DNA of 24,091 bases from contig JARQWU010000161.1 of the NCBI GenBank assembly GCA_040182905.1, forward strand, positions 1-24,091, written 5' to 3'. The position numbers were made by a program, and so were the translations under genes. The notes beneath the pieces were generated by a model. That model worked only from the letters and a program-made list of their open reading frames with translations. It was not told the origin of the DNA and did no database searches. Every line of letters starts with the position of its first letter. The stretch's first letter is position 1. Shown here piece after piece: positions 1 to 10,844 of the stretch. Source of the DNA: Barthelona sp. PAP020. Its lineage: Eukaryota; Metamonada: BaSk clade.

Positions 1-449
1 ATATTGCCAAGATGCTTCTAGATTGTCCCGAAATAAACTTATATGGTGAAGATATGCTGTTATTTTTCAACATATTGTATACAAGTGATGAACAATGGAA
101 AAAGAACAAATTCAGTATTTTGAGCTGTCCCAATTTAAAACAACAATTGAAGAGTGGTGAGCCTATTGATTTGAAATTTGAGCATTTGTCCAAATCCGAG
201 TTAATTGAATTGGTGAAGGATAAAGGGTATCTTCTATCAACACTTGTTGAAATGAAGGTAGACAGTGTCATTATCCGAGAATTTGTCAAGGCTGGAGTCT
301 ACATGAATCAAAGAGATTTTGACAAGTCAATCGACTATTGTTGGGATTTGGTCGACATTAATGAAAGGAATGGTGGTAATATGCGTCAGTATTTTGATAA
401 AGAGATAGAAGATGATGACAGTGATGACAATGATGTCAATGATGAATAG
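1..449 (+). CDS. 3' end of an unrecognised protein (5' partial)
   Basis: The reading frame is open from base 3 to the TAG stop, with no stop upstream in the window, so the methionine codon at 12 is probably internal and the gene begins outside. About 148 residues are visible. They contain leucine-rich, mostly helical-looking stretches (for example LSKSELIELVKDKGYLLSTL) and end in a strongly acidic tail of Asp and Glu (DDDSDDNDVNDE). No catalytic motif, membrane segment or named domain is recognisable. The helical texture with an acidic C-terminus would fit an armadillo/HEAT-type or scaffold protein, but that is a guess. The gene is followed by the largest intergenic stretch of the window. Confidence 0.7.
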   Translation, partial: IAKMLLDCPEINLYGEDMLLFFNILYTSDEQWKKNKFSILSCPNLKQQLKSGEPIDLKFEHLSKSELIELVKDKGYLLSTLVEMKVDSVIIREFVKAGVYMNQRDFDKSIDYCWDLVDINERNGGNMRQYFDKEIEDDDSDDNDVNDE

Positions 450-2958
<2,509 letters not shown>

Positions 2959-3302
2959 GCTTTGTAATCTATAATATATATTTCATGCATAAATCTTGTT
3001 TAACTTTATTGTTCTTTGTGTCTTATTTGTTGCATCTTCGGCTCTGTGATGGGTTCAATGGCGAAAAGCAACCCGAATTTGATGCTTGGAGCCAAAAAGA
3101 GGAGAAAAAAGAGAAAACTTCACATCAAAAAATTTTTATTTTTTGTGTCTGCTGTTGTTCAATCGACGCAAACAGACAGAGGATGCGGCGAACAAGCGAA
3201 ACGAAGAGAAAGAAAAAAAAAAAATACAATAGTTCTCAAATTTTCAAACAGAAATTCAAATTTCTTAAGTCGTTTTTTTGTATTTAGACTAAACATTCAA
3301 AA
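2959..3302. other. Intergenic region upstream of alpha-tubulin
   Basis: This 344-base stretch separates the dehydrogenase stop from the tubulin start. Its middle (about 3030-3230) is richer in G and purines than the other spacers, with runs of AGAGGAGAAAAAAGAG type. It can be read as a short, very lysine/arginine-rich frame from an ATG at 3058 that runs into the tubulin start at 3303. No homology is recognisable, so I treat it as the tubulin promoter and leader. Just before the tubulin ATG lies ACTAAACATTCAAAA. Confidence 0.5.
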
Positions 3303-4664
3303 ATGAGAGAAGTCATTTCTATTCATATTGGTCAAGCTGGTATTCAAACCGGTAACGCTTGTTGGGAATTGTTCTGCCTTGAACATGGTATTGAACCCAA
3401 TGGTCAAATGCCCTCCGATAAGACCTTCGGTGGTGGTGATGATGCTTTCAACACCTTTTTCTCTGAAACTGGTGCCGGAAAGCACGTCCCCCGTGCCGTC
3501 ATGGTTGATCTTGAACCCACCGTTATTGATGAAGTCCGTGTTGGTACTTATCGTTCTTTGTTCCATCCTGAAAACTTGGTTTCTGGTAAGGAAGATGCCG
3601 CTAACAACTACGCTCGTGGTCACTACACCATTGGTAAGGAAATTGTCGACCTTTGTCTCGATCGTATCCGTAAGTTAGCCGACATGTGTACTGGTCTTCA
3701 AGGTTTCCTCGTCTTCAACTCTGTTGGTGGTGGTACTGGTTCCGGTCTTGGTGCTTTGCTCTTAGAACGTCTTTCTGTTGACTACGGAAAGAAGTCTAAG
3801 CTCTCCTTCACTGTTTATCCTTCTCCTCAAATCTCTACTGCTGTTGTTGAACCCTACAACTCCGTCCTTTCTACCCATGCTCTTCTTGAACATACTGACG
3901 TTGCTGTTATGTTAGACAACGAAGCCATCTATGACATCTGCCGTCGTTCTCTTGATATTGAACGCCCCACCTACACCAATCTTAACCGTCTTATTGCTCA
4001 AGTCATTTCTTCTTTGACTGCTTCTCTCCGTTTCGATGGTGCCTTAAATGTCGATATCACTGAATTCCAAACCAACTTGGTTCCCTATCCTCGTATTCAC
4101 TTCATGGTTTCTTCTTATGCTCCCATTGTCTCCCCTGAAAAGGCTTATCATGAAAAGCTCTCTGTTGCCGAAATCACTAACTCCGTTTTTGAACCCGCCA
4201 ACATGATGGCCAAGTGTGATCCTCGTCACGGTAAGTACATGGCTTGCTGTCTTATGTATCGTGGTGATGTTGTCCCCAAGGATGTCAACATCTCTGTTGC
4301 TACCATTAAGACCAAGAGAACCATTCAATTCGTCGACTGGTGCCCTACTGGTTTCAAGTGTGGTATTAACTATCAACCTCCCACTATCGTTCCTGGTGGA
4401 GATCTTGCCAAGGTTCAACGTGCCGTTTGTATGATTTCCAACTCCACTGCTATTGCCGAAGTCTTCTCCAGAATCGACCACAAGTTCGATCTTATGTATG
4501 CCAAGCGTGCTTTCGTTCATCACTACGTTGGTGAAGGTATGGAAGAAGGTGAATTCTCCGAAGCTCGTGAAGATCTTGCTGCCCTTGAAAAGGATTATGA
4601 AGAAGTTGGTATTGATTCTTCTGATGCTGGTGCTGAAAATGAAGATGATTATGCTGATTACTAA
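3303..4664 (+). CDS. TUBA: Alpha-tubulin
   Basis: This is the alpha subunit of the microtubule heterodimer, used in the spindle, cytoskeleton and flagellar axoneme. The 453-residue protein starts [15 protein letters not shown], has the GTP-contacting loop GGGTGSG, the alpha-specific DLEPTVIDE and [16 protein letters not shown] segments, and Lys40 in the [10 protein letters not shown] loop, the acetylation site of stable flagellar microtubules. The acidic tail ends in Tyr (EDDYADY), so it can enter a tyrosination cycle. The [14 protein letters not shown] stretch differs from the animal sequence (HFPLATYAPV), as in several protists. Codon use is highly biased, as in the neighbouring dehydrogenase, indicating strong expression. 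An AATAAA at 4674-4679, ten bases after the stop, is a candidate polyadenylation signal. Confidence 0.99.
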   Translation: MREVISIHIGQAGIQTGNACWELFCLEHGIEPNGQMPSDKTFGGGDDAFNTFFSETGAGKHVPRAVMVDLEPTVIDEVRVGTYRSLFHPENLVSGKEDAANNYARGHYTIGKEIVDLCLDRIRKLADMCTGLQGFLVFNSVGGGTGSGLGALLLERLSVDYGKKSKLSFTVYPSPQISTAVVEPYNSVLSTHALLEHTDVAVMLDNEAIYDICRRSLDIERPTYTNLNRLIAQVISSLTASLRFDGALNVDITEFQTNLVPYPRIHFMVSSYAPIVSPEKAYHEKLSVAEITNSVFEPANMMAKCDPRHGKYMACCLMYRGDVVPKDVNISVATIKTKRTIQFVDWCPTGFKCGINYQPPTIVPGGDLAKVQRAVCMISNSTAIAEVFSRIDHKFDLMYAKRAFVHHYVGEGMEEGEFSEAREDLAALEKDYEEVGIDSSDAGAENEDDYADY

Positions 4665-4738
4665 GCTGTAATGAATAAATATTCTTTTCAACCCTCTTTT
4701 TTTTAAAGTCGTTTTTGATTTTCGTGTGAGGAAAATTA

Positions 4739-4743
4739 TCATT
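4739..4743 (+). promoter_or_regulatory. Initiator-like TCATT before the RAD51-family gene
   Basis: TCATT lies nine bases before the ATG at 4752 and matches the trichomonad initiator consensus TCA(C/T)(A/T). A short T-run follows. The match is short, so it is only suggestive on its own. Confidence 0.3.
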
Positions 4744-4751
4744 TTTTTTTT

Positions 4752-5708
4752 ATGGAAGACAAGTTTGAAGATGATGAATTGACCCAAAGTCTTTCTGAAA
4801 AAGAAGAAGAAGAGAGTAGAACAGATATATTTAGAAGAAATATTATTGTTAGTTGCACTGAATCAAAGAATACAAGAAATGAAAAATGTGTTGAAAATGA
4901 AACAGTTGAATTTATTCATCCACCGACCTATTTAATGAATAAAACTGCAAGTATTGATGAAATGATTGATTATAGAAAGAAGATAAATAAATATTCAACC
5001 GGAAATTTGGAAATTGATATGATTTTGAATGGAGGCATTGAAGCAGGAATAATAACTGAATGCTTTGGCAAAAGTGGTGTAGGAAAGACTCAATTATGTC
5101 ACACTTTAGCTGTCACATGCCAATTAGGGTTTGTCCCAAATTTGAATTGGAAGTATTCCAGACCTGGTAAATGTTTATATTTTGACACAGAAGGAACATT
5201 TCGTCCTAACATTTGTGAACAAATAGCCCAACGTTTTAATATTGATTCTACAATGGTTACAGACAATATTGTTTTTGCACGGGTATATAATTCCGATGCA
5301 CAACAAACCTTGTTGGATGAATCACAAAGATTGTTGGAAAATGGAGATTTTTCGCTGATAATAGTTGATTCAGTTTCATCTTTATTCAGGACAGATTATT
5401 CTGGAAATGCGGTAATTGAAAGGCAAATGTTATTAGCAAGGTATTTAAAAACTTTGGAGAGATTAGCAACAGAATATGATGTTGCTGTGTTTATTACGAA
5501 TCAAGTTGTTGCAAATATCTCAAAAAACCTTTTGGTTGATTCAAAAAGGGACAATTATAAAGCGGTTGGTGGAAATATCATGGAACACATTTCAAATGTT
5601 CGTTTGAAAATGGAGAAAATTAATGGCAACAGAAGGTTGTCCATTTGTAGTGCATCTCATCTCGCCAAAGAAAGCTGCAATTATTTTATAGATAAAGGAA
5701 TATGTTAA
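4752..5708 (+). CDS. RAD51-family recombinase (diverged)
   Basis: RecA/RAD51 proteins form ATP-dependent filaments on single-stranded DNA and drive homologous pairing in repair and meiosis. The 318-residue protein has Walker A GKSGVGKT (about 106-113), the RAD51-like CHTLAVTCQL next to it, DTEGTFRP (145-152), Walker B LIIVD (202-206), FRTDYSG (212-218) and ITNQVVA. These segments resemble RAD51 itself more than DMC1. Odd points are an acidic, Ser/Glu-rich N-terminus with no recognisable helix-hairpin-helix domain, a Walker A loop resembling the paralogue RAD51C (GVGKTQLC) instead of EFRTGKTQ, and a C-terminal core that has lost the usual YDSP..PE segment (here SASHLAKES). It could be a fast-evolving RAD51 or a RAD51 paralogue. 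Only 45 bases separate the tubulin polyadenylation region end from the next T-run. Confidence 0.85.
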   Translation: MEDKFEDDELTQSLSEKEEEESRTDIFRRNIIVSCTESKNTRNEKCVENETVEFIHPPTYLMNKTASIDEMIDYRKKINKYSTGNLEIDMILNGGIEAGIITECFGKSGVGKTQLCHTLAVTCQLGFVPNLNWKYSRPGKCLYFDTEGTFRPNICEQIAQRFNIDSTMVTDNIVFARVYNSDAQQTLLDESQRLLENGDFSLIIVDSVSSLFRTDYSGNAVIERQMLLARYLKTLERLATEYDVAVFITNQVVANISKNLLVDSKRDNYKAVGGNIMEHISNVRLKMEKINGNRRLSICSASHLAKESCNYFIDKGIC

Positions 5709-5784
5709 CATTTTTTTTGTCAAATAAAACATTTTGAATGGTTGTGTAAGGTGTTTGAAAAATCCAAAGGAATTTTTTTTCAAC

Positions 5785-5789
5785 TCACA
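5785..5789 (+). promoter_or_regulatory. Initiator-like TCACA before TRM7
   Basis: TCACA, five bases before the ATG at 5794, matches the parabasalid initiator consensus. It supports the start at 5794 over the open frame upstream, whose residues have no family counterpart. Confidence 0.3.
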
Positions 5790-5793
5790 TCGA

Positions 5794-6648
5794 ATGAGTA
5801 GAAGCAAAGATAGACGAGATATATACTACCGAAAAGCAAAGGAATGTGGGTACAGAGCGCGTTCTGCTTTTAAGCTGTTGCAGATTGATGAAGAATATGG
5901 AATATTGGCTAATGTAAGACGAGCTGTCGATTTATGTGCTGCACCTGGATCATGGACGCAAGTTCTAAGTGAAAAGATCCCCCAACATCCAGATCGAAGA
6001 ATAGTATCCGTTGACTTGAATGAAATGGCACCAATACCCGGTGTTATTCAACTTCAGGGGGATATCACATCAGAAAAAACCGCTAACCGTGTTATAGAGT
6101 GTTTAGATGGACATGCAGATATTGTTGTATGTGATGGAGCTCCTGATGTAACCGGTTTGCATGATTTGGATGAATTTCTTCAGGCGCAATTAGTCTTTGC
6201 TGCGTTTCACATTGCTACCAGAATAATTACTGCTGGTGGAACATTTTTATCGAAAGTGTTTCGTGGCAGAGATATTGATACTTTGATATACAGATTAAGT
6301 CCTTTCTTTAATCATATAGCAATAGTTAAACCAAGAAGTTCAAGAAGTGCCTCTCTGGAGGCTTTTCTATTGTGTACAGGATACACAATTGAGAAGGCTG
6401 GATTCGACCCATCCAAAGTTTTTGATTTAAATGGTCACATAAAAGAACAACCAGAAACACAACAAGGTAGAATTTTAGCACCGTTTGTTGCTTGCGGCGA
6501 TTTGAGTGGTTTTGAGGAGGTGTTTGATTCTGACAGGAATTATGAAATCGACAACGATAAACCAGTACTAAAGGCACCACAACCACCTGTCAACCCTATC
6601 ATTCAGCAGGCAAAGGATTTTTTGAAGAATAGCATAAATCAACATTGA
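5794..6648 (+). CDS. TRM7: TRM7/FTSJ1-type tRNA 2'-O-ribose methyltransferase
   Basis: Enzymes of this type methylate the ribose of anticodon-loop nucleotides 32 and 34 of certain tRNAs, using S-adenosylmethionine and a partner subunit in the cytoplasm. The 284-residue protein begins MSRSKDRRDIYYRKAKECGY, the normal N-terminus of this branch, then ARSAFKLLQID with the catalytic lysine, the SAM-binding VDLCAAPGSWTQVLS, the catalytic aspartate in VVCDGAPDVTGLHDLDE, the catalytic lysine in LSKVFRGRD, and KPRSSRSASLEAF. The TGLHD..DE segment distinguishes TRM7 from the rRNA methyltransferase SPB1 and from mitochondrial MRM2. The C-terminal 60 residues are variable. It lies 85 bases behind the RAD51-family gene on the same strand. 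Confidence 0.95.
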   Translation: MSRSKDRRDIYYRKAKECGYRARSAFKLLQIDEEYGILANVRRAVDLCAAPGSWTQVLSEKIPQHPDRRIVSVDLNEMAPIPGVIQLQGDITSEKTANRVIECLDGHADIVVCDGAPDVTGLHDLDEFLQAQLVFAAFHIATRIITAGGTFLSKVFRGRDIDTLIYRLSPFFNHIAIVKPRSSRSASLEAFLLCTGYTIEKAGFDPSKVFDLNGHIKEQPETQQGRILAPFVACGDLSGFEEVFDSDRNYEIDNDKPVLKAPQPPVNPIIQQAKDFLKNSINQH

Positions 6649-6689
6649 AGTTTTTTTTTTTTAATTTTAAATTATAATCAGATATATGA

Positions 6690-9173
6690 ATGTCTGAAAC
6701 TAATGTATTTGTTGCATGTAGGTTTCGTCCTTTGTTAACATATGATGAATTTACAAAGAATGGACAGAATTTTAATGAGAATGCACCAAATAGTTTGAAA
6801 ATACAAATTTCTGATTCGAATTCTAATTTAAAATTAATTCAAGAAGATAATTTAGTCTTTGAGTGTAGATTGAATCATGTTTTTGATGTTGACACAACTC
6901 AAGACGAAATTTTTCAGCGATTGGGTAAGCCATTAATCCACGGAATTACTAAGGGGCTAAACAGTACAATATTTGCATACGGTCAATCAGGATCTGGAAA
7001 ATCTTACAGCGTTTTTGGGGAAGAAGGAGATTATAGAGGATTAACACCAAGATGTTGTGAAGCTTTATTTGCTTATATTGAAGAAGAGAAATTAAAAAAT
7101 AGGGATGTTGATTTTAAAATTCTTTTGTCTTGTGTCGAAATTTATTGTGAGGATTTGTTTGATCTTTTAAATGCTAGTTCAAATTCTAAAGGCAAGCGAA
7201 AGAAATTAAAGATAAGAGAACATCCAGAAAGAGGTGTATACATTGAAGGTTTGAGATATGTTGAGGTTAACAATCATTTGGATATTGTGAGACAAATAGA
7301 ATTGGCATCGAAGACACGAATGGTTGCTGGAACACATTTAAACCCTACGTCTTCAAGATCACACTGTTTGTTTACTCTACATATAACTAGGGGTTTATCC
7401 AGTGGGTCTAGCCTTCATGCTAAGTTTAATTTAGCAGATTTGGGTGGATCTGAGAACATTAAAAAGACTGGTGTTACTGGTCAGACTTTAAAAGAAGCAA
7501 AGAAAATTAATTTGTCGTTAAGTACTTTAAGACATGTTATTCATCTGTTATCTGAAGAAAAAAACACATATATTCCGTTTCGAGATAGTAAATTGACGTT
7601 TATTTTGAGAGAAAGTTTTGGTGGTAATTGTAGGTCTGTTTTATTAGCTACCTGTTCTCCACATTCTGTTCATTTGCATGAAACTATATCTACTTTACGG
7701 TTTGCTGAACAAACTGCTTGTATTTCAAATGTTGTCAGGGTCAATGCTCAATTGTCCTATGAAGAATTGACAAGACTTGTTAAAGAGCTTAAAGAAGAGA
7801 ATATGAGCATACAACGACAATTAGATATGGTTCGTAAGAGGGAAGTGCGTAATTCTATTATGACGACCATAATGGACCCAGAACGTGTAATGATTTCCAA
7901 CAAACAAGAGTCAACAGGATGGGAGCAATTTTTGATTGCTTATTCCGAGTTGAGACAAAGATTGGCAAATGAAGAACAACAAAGGATTCACTTATTGAAA
8001 CAATGGCCTGTCACAGATGCTGTAAGATCAATGATGGAAGAAGATGATATGACATTGGATAGTAGATTTCATGAGTTACACAATTCTCTCAATGCTTCCA
8101 ATGATGTCAGTGACTTGGGTCTACCTGATTTACCAATTTTGCCTTTAAGTAACAGTGGTTTCACATCTTTGGATGCTATGAACACTATTGAACGATTAGA
8201 AGAGTACATATTTGAACTGCGAATGATGATGATCGATATGAGAAAGGAACAGATTCAAAGAGATAGTGACTTGATATCTTGGAGTGTAGTGTTGAATAGT
8301 TTATTGAAAGAAGAAGATGTTTTTATCAAAGTTCCTGCATTTTCTTCTGGTTCTGGTTCCGGTTTTCCTCCAGAACAATTTGGTGTTAATTTTGATAGCA
8401 CTCCTGTGGGGTTTAACAGAAAATTAGATCAAGATATCATGTATTTCAGTAGCCCTATTGATGAGAACATCAGTTTTGTTCATAATCAGAGAAATGATTT
8501 GACTGACTCAGATTCATCGTCTTCAGATGAAGATACATCAGAGAAAACAGCAGAAAATGTTGCAAAGAATGTTTTAAAGGAAGCAGAAGAATCTTATAGA
8601 GTGAATAAGTATTTTGAACAATTTCAAGATTTATCTTCAGATACCAGTTCAAATTACTCATTCGACAGTGATACAGATAATATTTCACCAATTTCAAATG
8701 GTGTAGAGCATTCAGAAATATTAATTGACAACTTTGAAGAATCATCTTCGGCAGACCCCAAAATTATCTTTCAACAAACTTTTGACCATGTTCAAAAGGC
8801 CATGACAAAATTAACAAATTTTTTTTACCAAGACTTTGTAAATGAAGAAATTCCTCAACCTACTTCTTTTCCCAGTCATATTCAAATTGTTCAACCTAAT
8901 TTAGATGAATTTTCTTCAATTTTTGAGAAGTTGAGTTCTGATTCTGATACCGAATATTTGGCTGATTTTTATTCTGATTTAGATTCTGGTTCTGATTCTA
9001 ATTCACTTTCAAAGAATAATGAAAACTTGAATTCGGAGAAGAAAAATGAGCAAAATTTTGAAAAAAGTGTTCAAGAAAACGAAAAGGATGAACTATTGAC
9101 TGTTGATATAGATTTGAATGATATTGATGTCACTCAGTTGGATTTCGCCGCTTTGTCTTCTGATTCCGATTGA
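6690..9173 (+). CDS. N-terminal motor kinesin, kinesin-1-like
   Basis: An ATP-driven microtubule motor of 827 residues. The motor domain covers about residues 5-350: P-loop GQSGSGKS (98-105), switch I NPTSSRSH (218-225), switch II LADLGGSE (248-255), INLSLSTLRHVI and YIPFRDSKLT. The neck-linker region ISNVVRVNAQLSYEEL resembles kinesin-1 (pattern VN..L(T/S).E). Short coiled-coil stretches follow at about 355-395 and 410-430. The C-terminal 300 residues are low in order, rich in Ser, Asp and Glu, with repeated SDSD-type clusters ending LSSDSD, likely casein kinase 2 targets. Switch II has Gly where nearly all kinesins have Ala (DLAGSE), and the P-loop ends in GKS instead of GKT. Family assignment rests on eye-level motif likeness. 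The start is the first ATG after a T-run. Confidence 0.93.
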   Translation: MSETNVFVACRFRPLLTYDEFTKNGQNFNENAPNSLKIQISDSNSNLKLIQEDNLVFECRLNHVFDVDTTQDEIFQRLGKPLIHGITKGLNSTIFAYGQSGSGKSYSVFGEEGDYRGLTPRCCEALFAYIEEEKLKNRDVDFKILLSCVEIYCEDLFDLLNASSNSKGKRKKLKIREHPERGVYIEGLRYVEVNNHLDIVRQIELASKTRMVAGTHLNPTSSRSHCLFTLHITRGLSSGSSLHAKFNLADLGGSENIKKTGVTGQTLKEAKKINLSLSTLRHVIHLLSEEKNTYIPFRDSKLTFILRESFGGNCRSVLLATCSPHSVHLHETISTLRFAEQTACISNVVRVNAQLSYEELTRLVKELKEENMSIQRQLDMVRKREVRNSIMTTIMDPERVMISNKQESTGWEQFLIAYSELRQRLANEEQQRIHLLKQWPVTDAVRSMMEEDDMTLDSRFHELHNSLNASNDVSDLGLPDLPILPLSNSGFTSLDAMNTIERLEEYIFELRMMMIDMRKEQIQRDSDLISWSVVLNSLLKEEDVFIKVPAFSSGSGSGFPPEQFGVNFDSTPVGFNRKLDQDIMYFSSPIDENISFVHNQRNDLTDSDSSSSDEDTSEKTAENVAKNVLKEAEESYRVNKYFEQFQDLSSDTSSNYSFDSDTDNISPISNGVEHSEILIDNFEESSSADPKIIFQQTFDHVQKAMTKLTNFFYQDFVNEEIPQPTSFPSHIQIVQPNLDEFSSIFEKLSSDSDTEYLADFYSDLDSGSDSNSLSKNNENLNSEKKNEQNFEKSVQENEKDELLTVDIDLNDIDVTQLDFAALSSDSD

Positions 9174-9386
9174 TTATTATGTTGAAATTAATTAGATTTA
9201 TTTTGTATTTTTTGTTTTTCTTCTGTTGTAAATATATGTGATTAATTTTTTGTTTTTATGTTTTATTTAGGGTTTAAAATTAGTCCACTGCCATTTGATA
9301 ATCTTAAATTTAAAAAAAATTTCATGCAGAAATATACAGAGATTTGAAGAATTCTTGTTACATTTTTTAATAATTCTTTTTAACAA

Positions 9387-9391
9387 TCATT
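9387..9391 (+). promoter_or_regulatory. Initiator-like TCATT before the basic Ser-Pro protein
   Basis: TCATT ends fourteen bases before the ATG at 9406 and matches TCA(C/T)(A/T). As a single short match it is weak evidence. Confidence 0.25.
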
Positions 9392-9405
9392 TAGAACGAT
9401 TCTAA

Positions 9406-9927
9406 ATGAATTCTAATGCTTTAATATATCAATATTATCCATATATTGGTGCAAAAACTCGAAGAGATTTAAAAAAGAATTCCATTGTCAATTCGACAGT
9501 TAGTGGAGTTCAAACAACTTTTCAAAAAATTAGTCCAAAGAAACAACTTAAATTAAAATCACATTTAAAAGTCAAACAAGAATCACAAAACTTATTTATT
9601 GATGGAAATAAAGAAATTAATAATATTCTATCGCAATTATCCATTCTTAAAACAGAAGATGACATTAAAATAGATGATAAGTTGAAAATATTTGATCATA
9701 CTTTTGTCACAAGTAGTCCACTCACAACACCTGCTGTTAAGGCTGGATTCAGAAAGCAAAAAAGAAGAATTGCTTCATGTCCACCAAGAACAGAGACAAA
9801 GATAAAATTTAAGAAACGTGAATTTCAACAGTTTGATAGTTCAAAGTCAAACAAAAAAGTTGATTCTATTTCTGAATATTTGATTGTTTCATCTCCTGTT
9901 CAACTAGATTTGCCACATTCTGAATAA
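9406..9927 (+). CDS. Small basic protein with Ser-Pro/Thr-Pro sites, unknown
   Basis: A 173-residue hydrophilic, lysine-rich protein with no recognised domain. It has several proline-directed phosphorylation-type sites (KISPKK, TSSPLTTPAVK, VSSPVQ), a basic cluster GFRKQKRRIASCPPR that could serve in nuclear import, and a second one KIKFKKREF. The composition suggests an intrinsically disordered nuclear or cell-cycle regulated protein, which is inference only. Codon use matches its AT-rich neighbours. The open frame, the initiator-like motif and the spacing between genes support that it is real. Confidence 0.65.
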   Translation: MNSNALIYQYYPYIGAKTRRDLKKNSIVNSTVSGVQTTFQKISPKKQLKLKSHLKVKQESQNLFIDGNKEINNILSQLSILKTEDDIKIDDKLKIFDHTFVTSSPLTTPAVKAGFRKQKRRIASCPPRTETKIKFKKREFQQFDSSKSNKKVDSISEYLIVSSPVQLDLPHSE

Positions 9928-10211
9928 TTTTAGCCGATTTTTGTAAATTTTTGTAAATTTTCTCTCTTTTGTTTGTCGTTTATTAACTGAATAGTTTTAT
10001 TGAGATTTTACTTATTATTCAAATGTTGCATCATTTTGTATGTTTGTATTAAGTCAATTTCAAAATATTTTTTCAGTTTATTTTTTGGGAGCAGTTTATT
10101 TGAAATTTTTGGTTTATTTAGTGCAAATCTTAAGTAAAATAGAGATGTACAATTCACTTTTCCTGTGATAAAAAATATTTTAACCTCAAGGATACAATAT
10201 AATATTTTTAC

Positions 10212-10661
10212 ATGAGTCTTCCAGGGTTCGTTAAATTTGAACAATTGGAAAAAAATTGCGGCATTGTGAATACTGCTACAAATGGGATGTCCAAAGATAA
10301 TGAGCTTAAACATGGTGTTGCCAAAATATTTCGACAAATTTCCCCCTTTGCCACCCAATTTTTTATGATCTTTATGATTGGCAGAAATTTAAAGTCAATT
10401 AATATGGTTTTGATATTGTTTAATATGCTTTTTAAGCAATTGGAAAGTGTTTCCTCTTTGTTTCAAAATAATTTTAATGTCGATATAAATGAATATCGTT
10501 ACACAGAAAACAGACAAATTATAAAATTGACCACATTTTTGGCGAAAATTGGAATTAGTTGTTTAATTTGTTTCATTGTTTACAAAACTTTCAGTCCTTT
10601 GATGATTAATGATTCATCATTAGTTCATATACCTTATATAGTGAAAAGTAAACATTTATAA
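10212..10661 (+). CDS. Small membrane protein, unknown
   Basis: A 149-residue protein that I do not recognise. One clear membrane segment lies near residues 116-132 (LAKIGISCLICFIVYKTF). A second, weaker hydrophobic stretch (FATQFFMIFMIG) lies near residues 46-60, with an amphipathic segment INMVLILFNMLFKQLESV after it. The N-terminus (MSLPGFVKFEQLEK) has no cleavable signal peptide. No initiator-like motif is seen before the ATG at 10212. It lies between the basic unknown protein and the pseudokinase gene on the same strand. Confidence 0.6.
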   Translation: MSLPGFVKFEQLEKNCGIVNTATNGMSKDNELKHGVAKIFRQISPFATQFFMIFMIGRNLKSINMVLILFNMLFKQLESVSSLFQNNFNVDINEYRYTENRQIIKLTTFLAKIGISCLICFIVYKTFSPLMINDSSLVHIPYIVKSKHL

Positions 10662-10844
10662 TAAATTTTTCAATTTTTTTGGTTTATATTCTTTCTGATT
10701 ATTATCATCAATATATTTATTGAATAAACATATAATACTTATTATTTTCCTTTTTGAAATTTTATTTTTTTCAATCAAAAAAATTGTTCCGAAAGAATTT
10801 TTTTATTCATTTTCACATTTTTAAATTGCTTTTAAACCAATATA

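Noticed and set aside
3051-3062. GGGTTCAATGG resembling a tRNA B box
   Set aside because: No A box, acceptor stem or cloverleaf could be drawn around it.
3058-3306. Lys/Arg-rich open frame of 82 codons upstream of alpha-tubulin
   Set aside because: It runs into the tubulin start, sits in purine-rich leader sequence, has no recognisable domain, and an equally long unrelated frame overlaps it.
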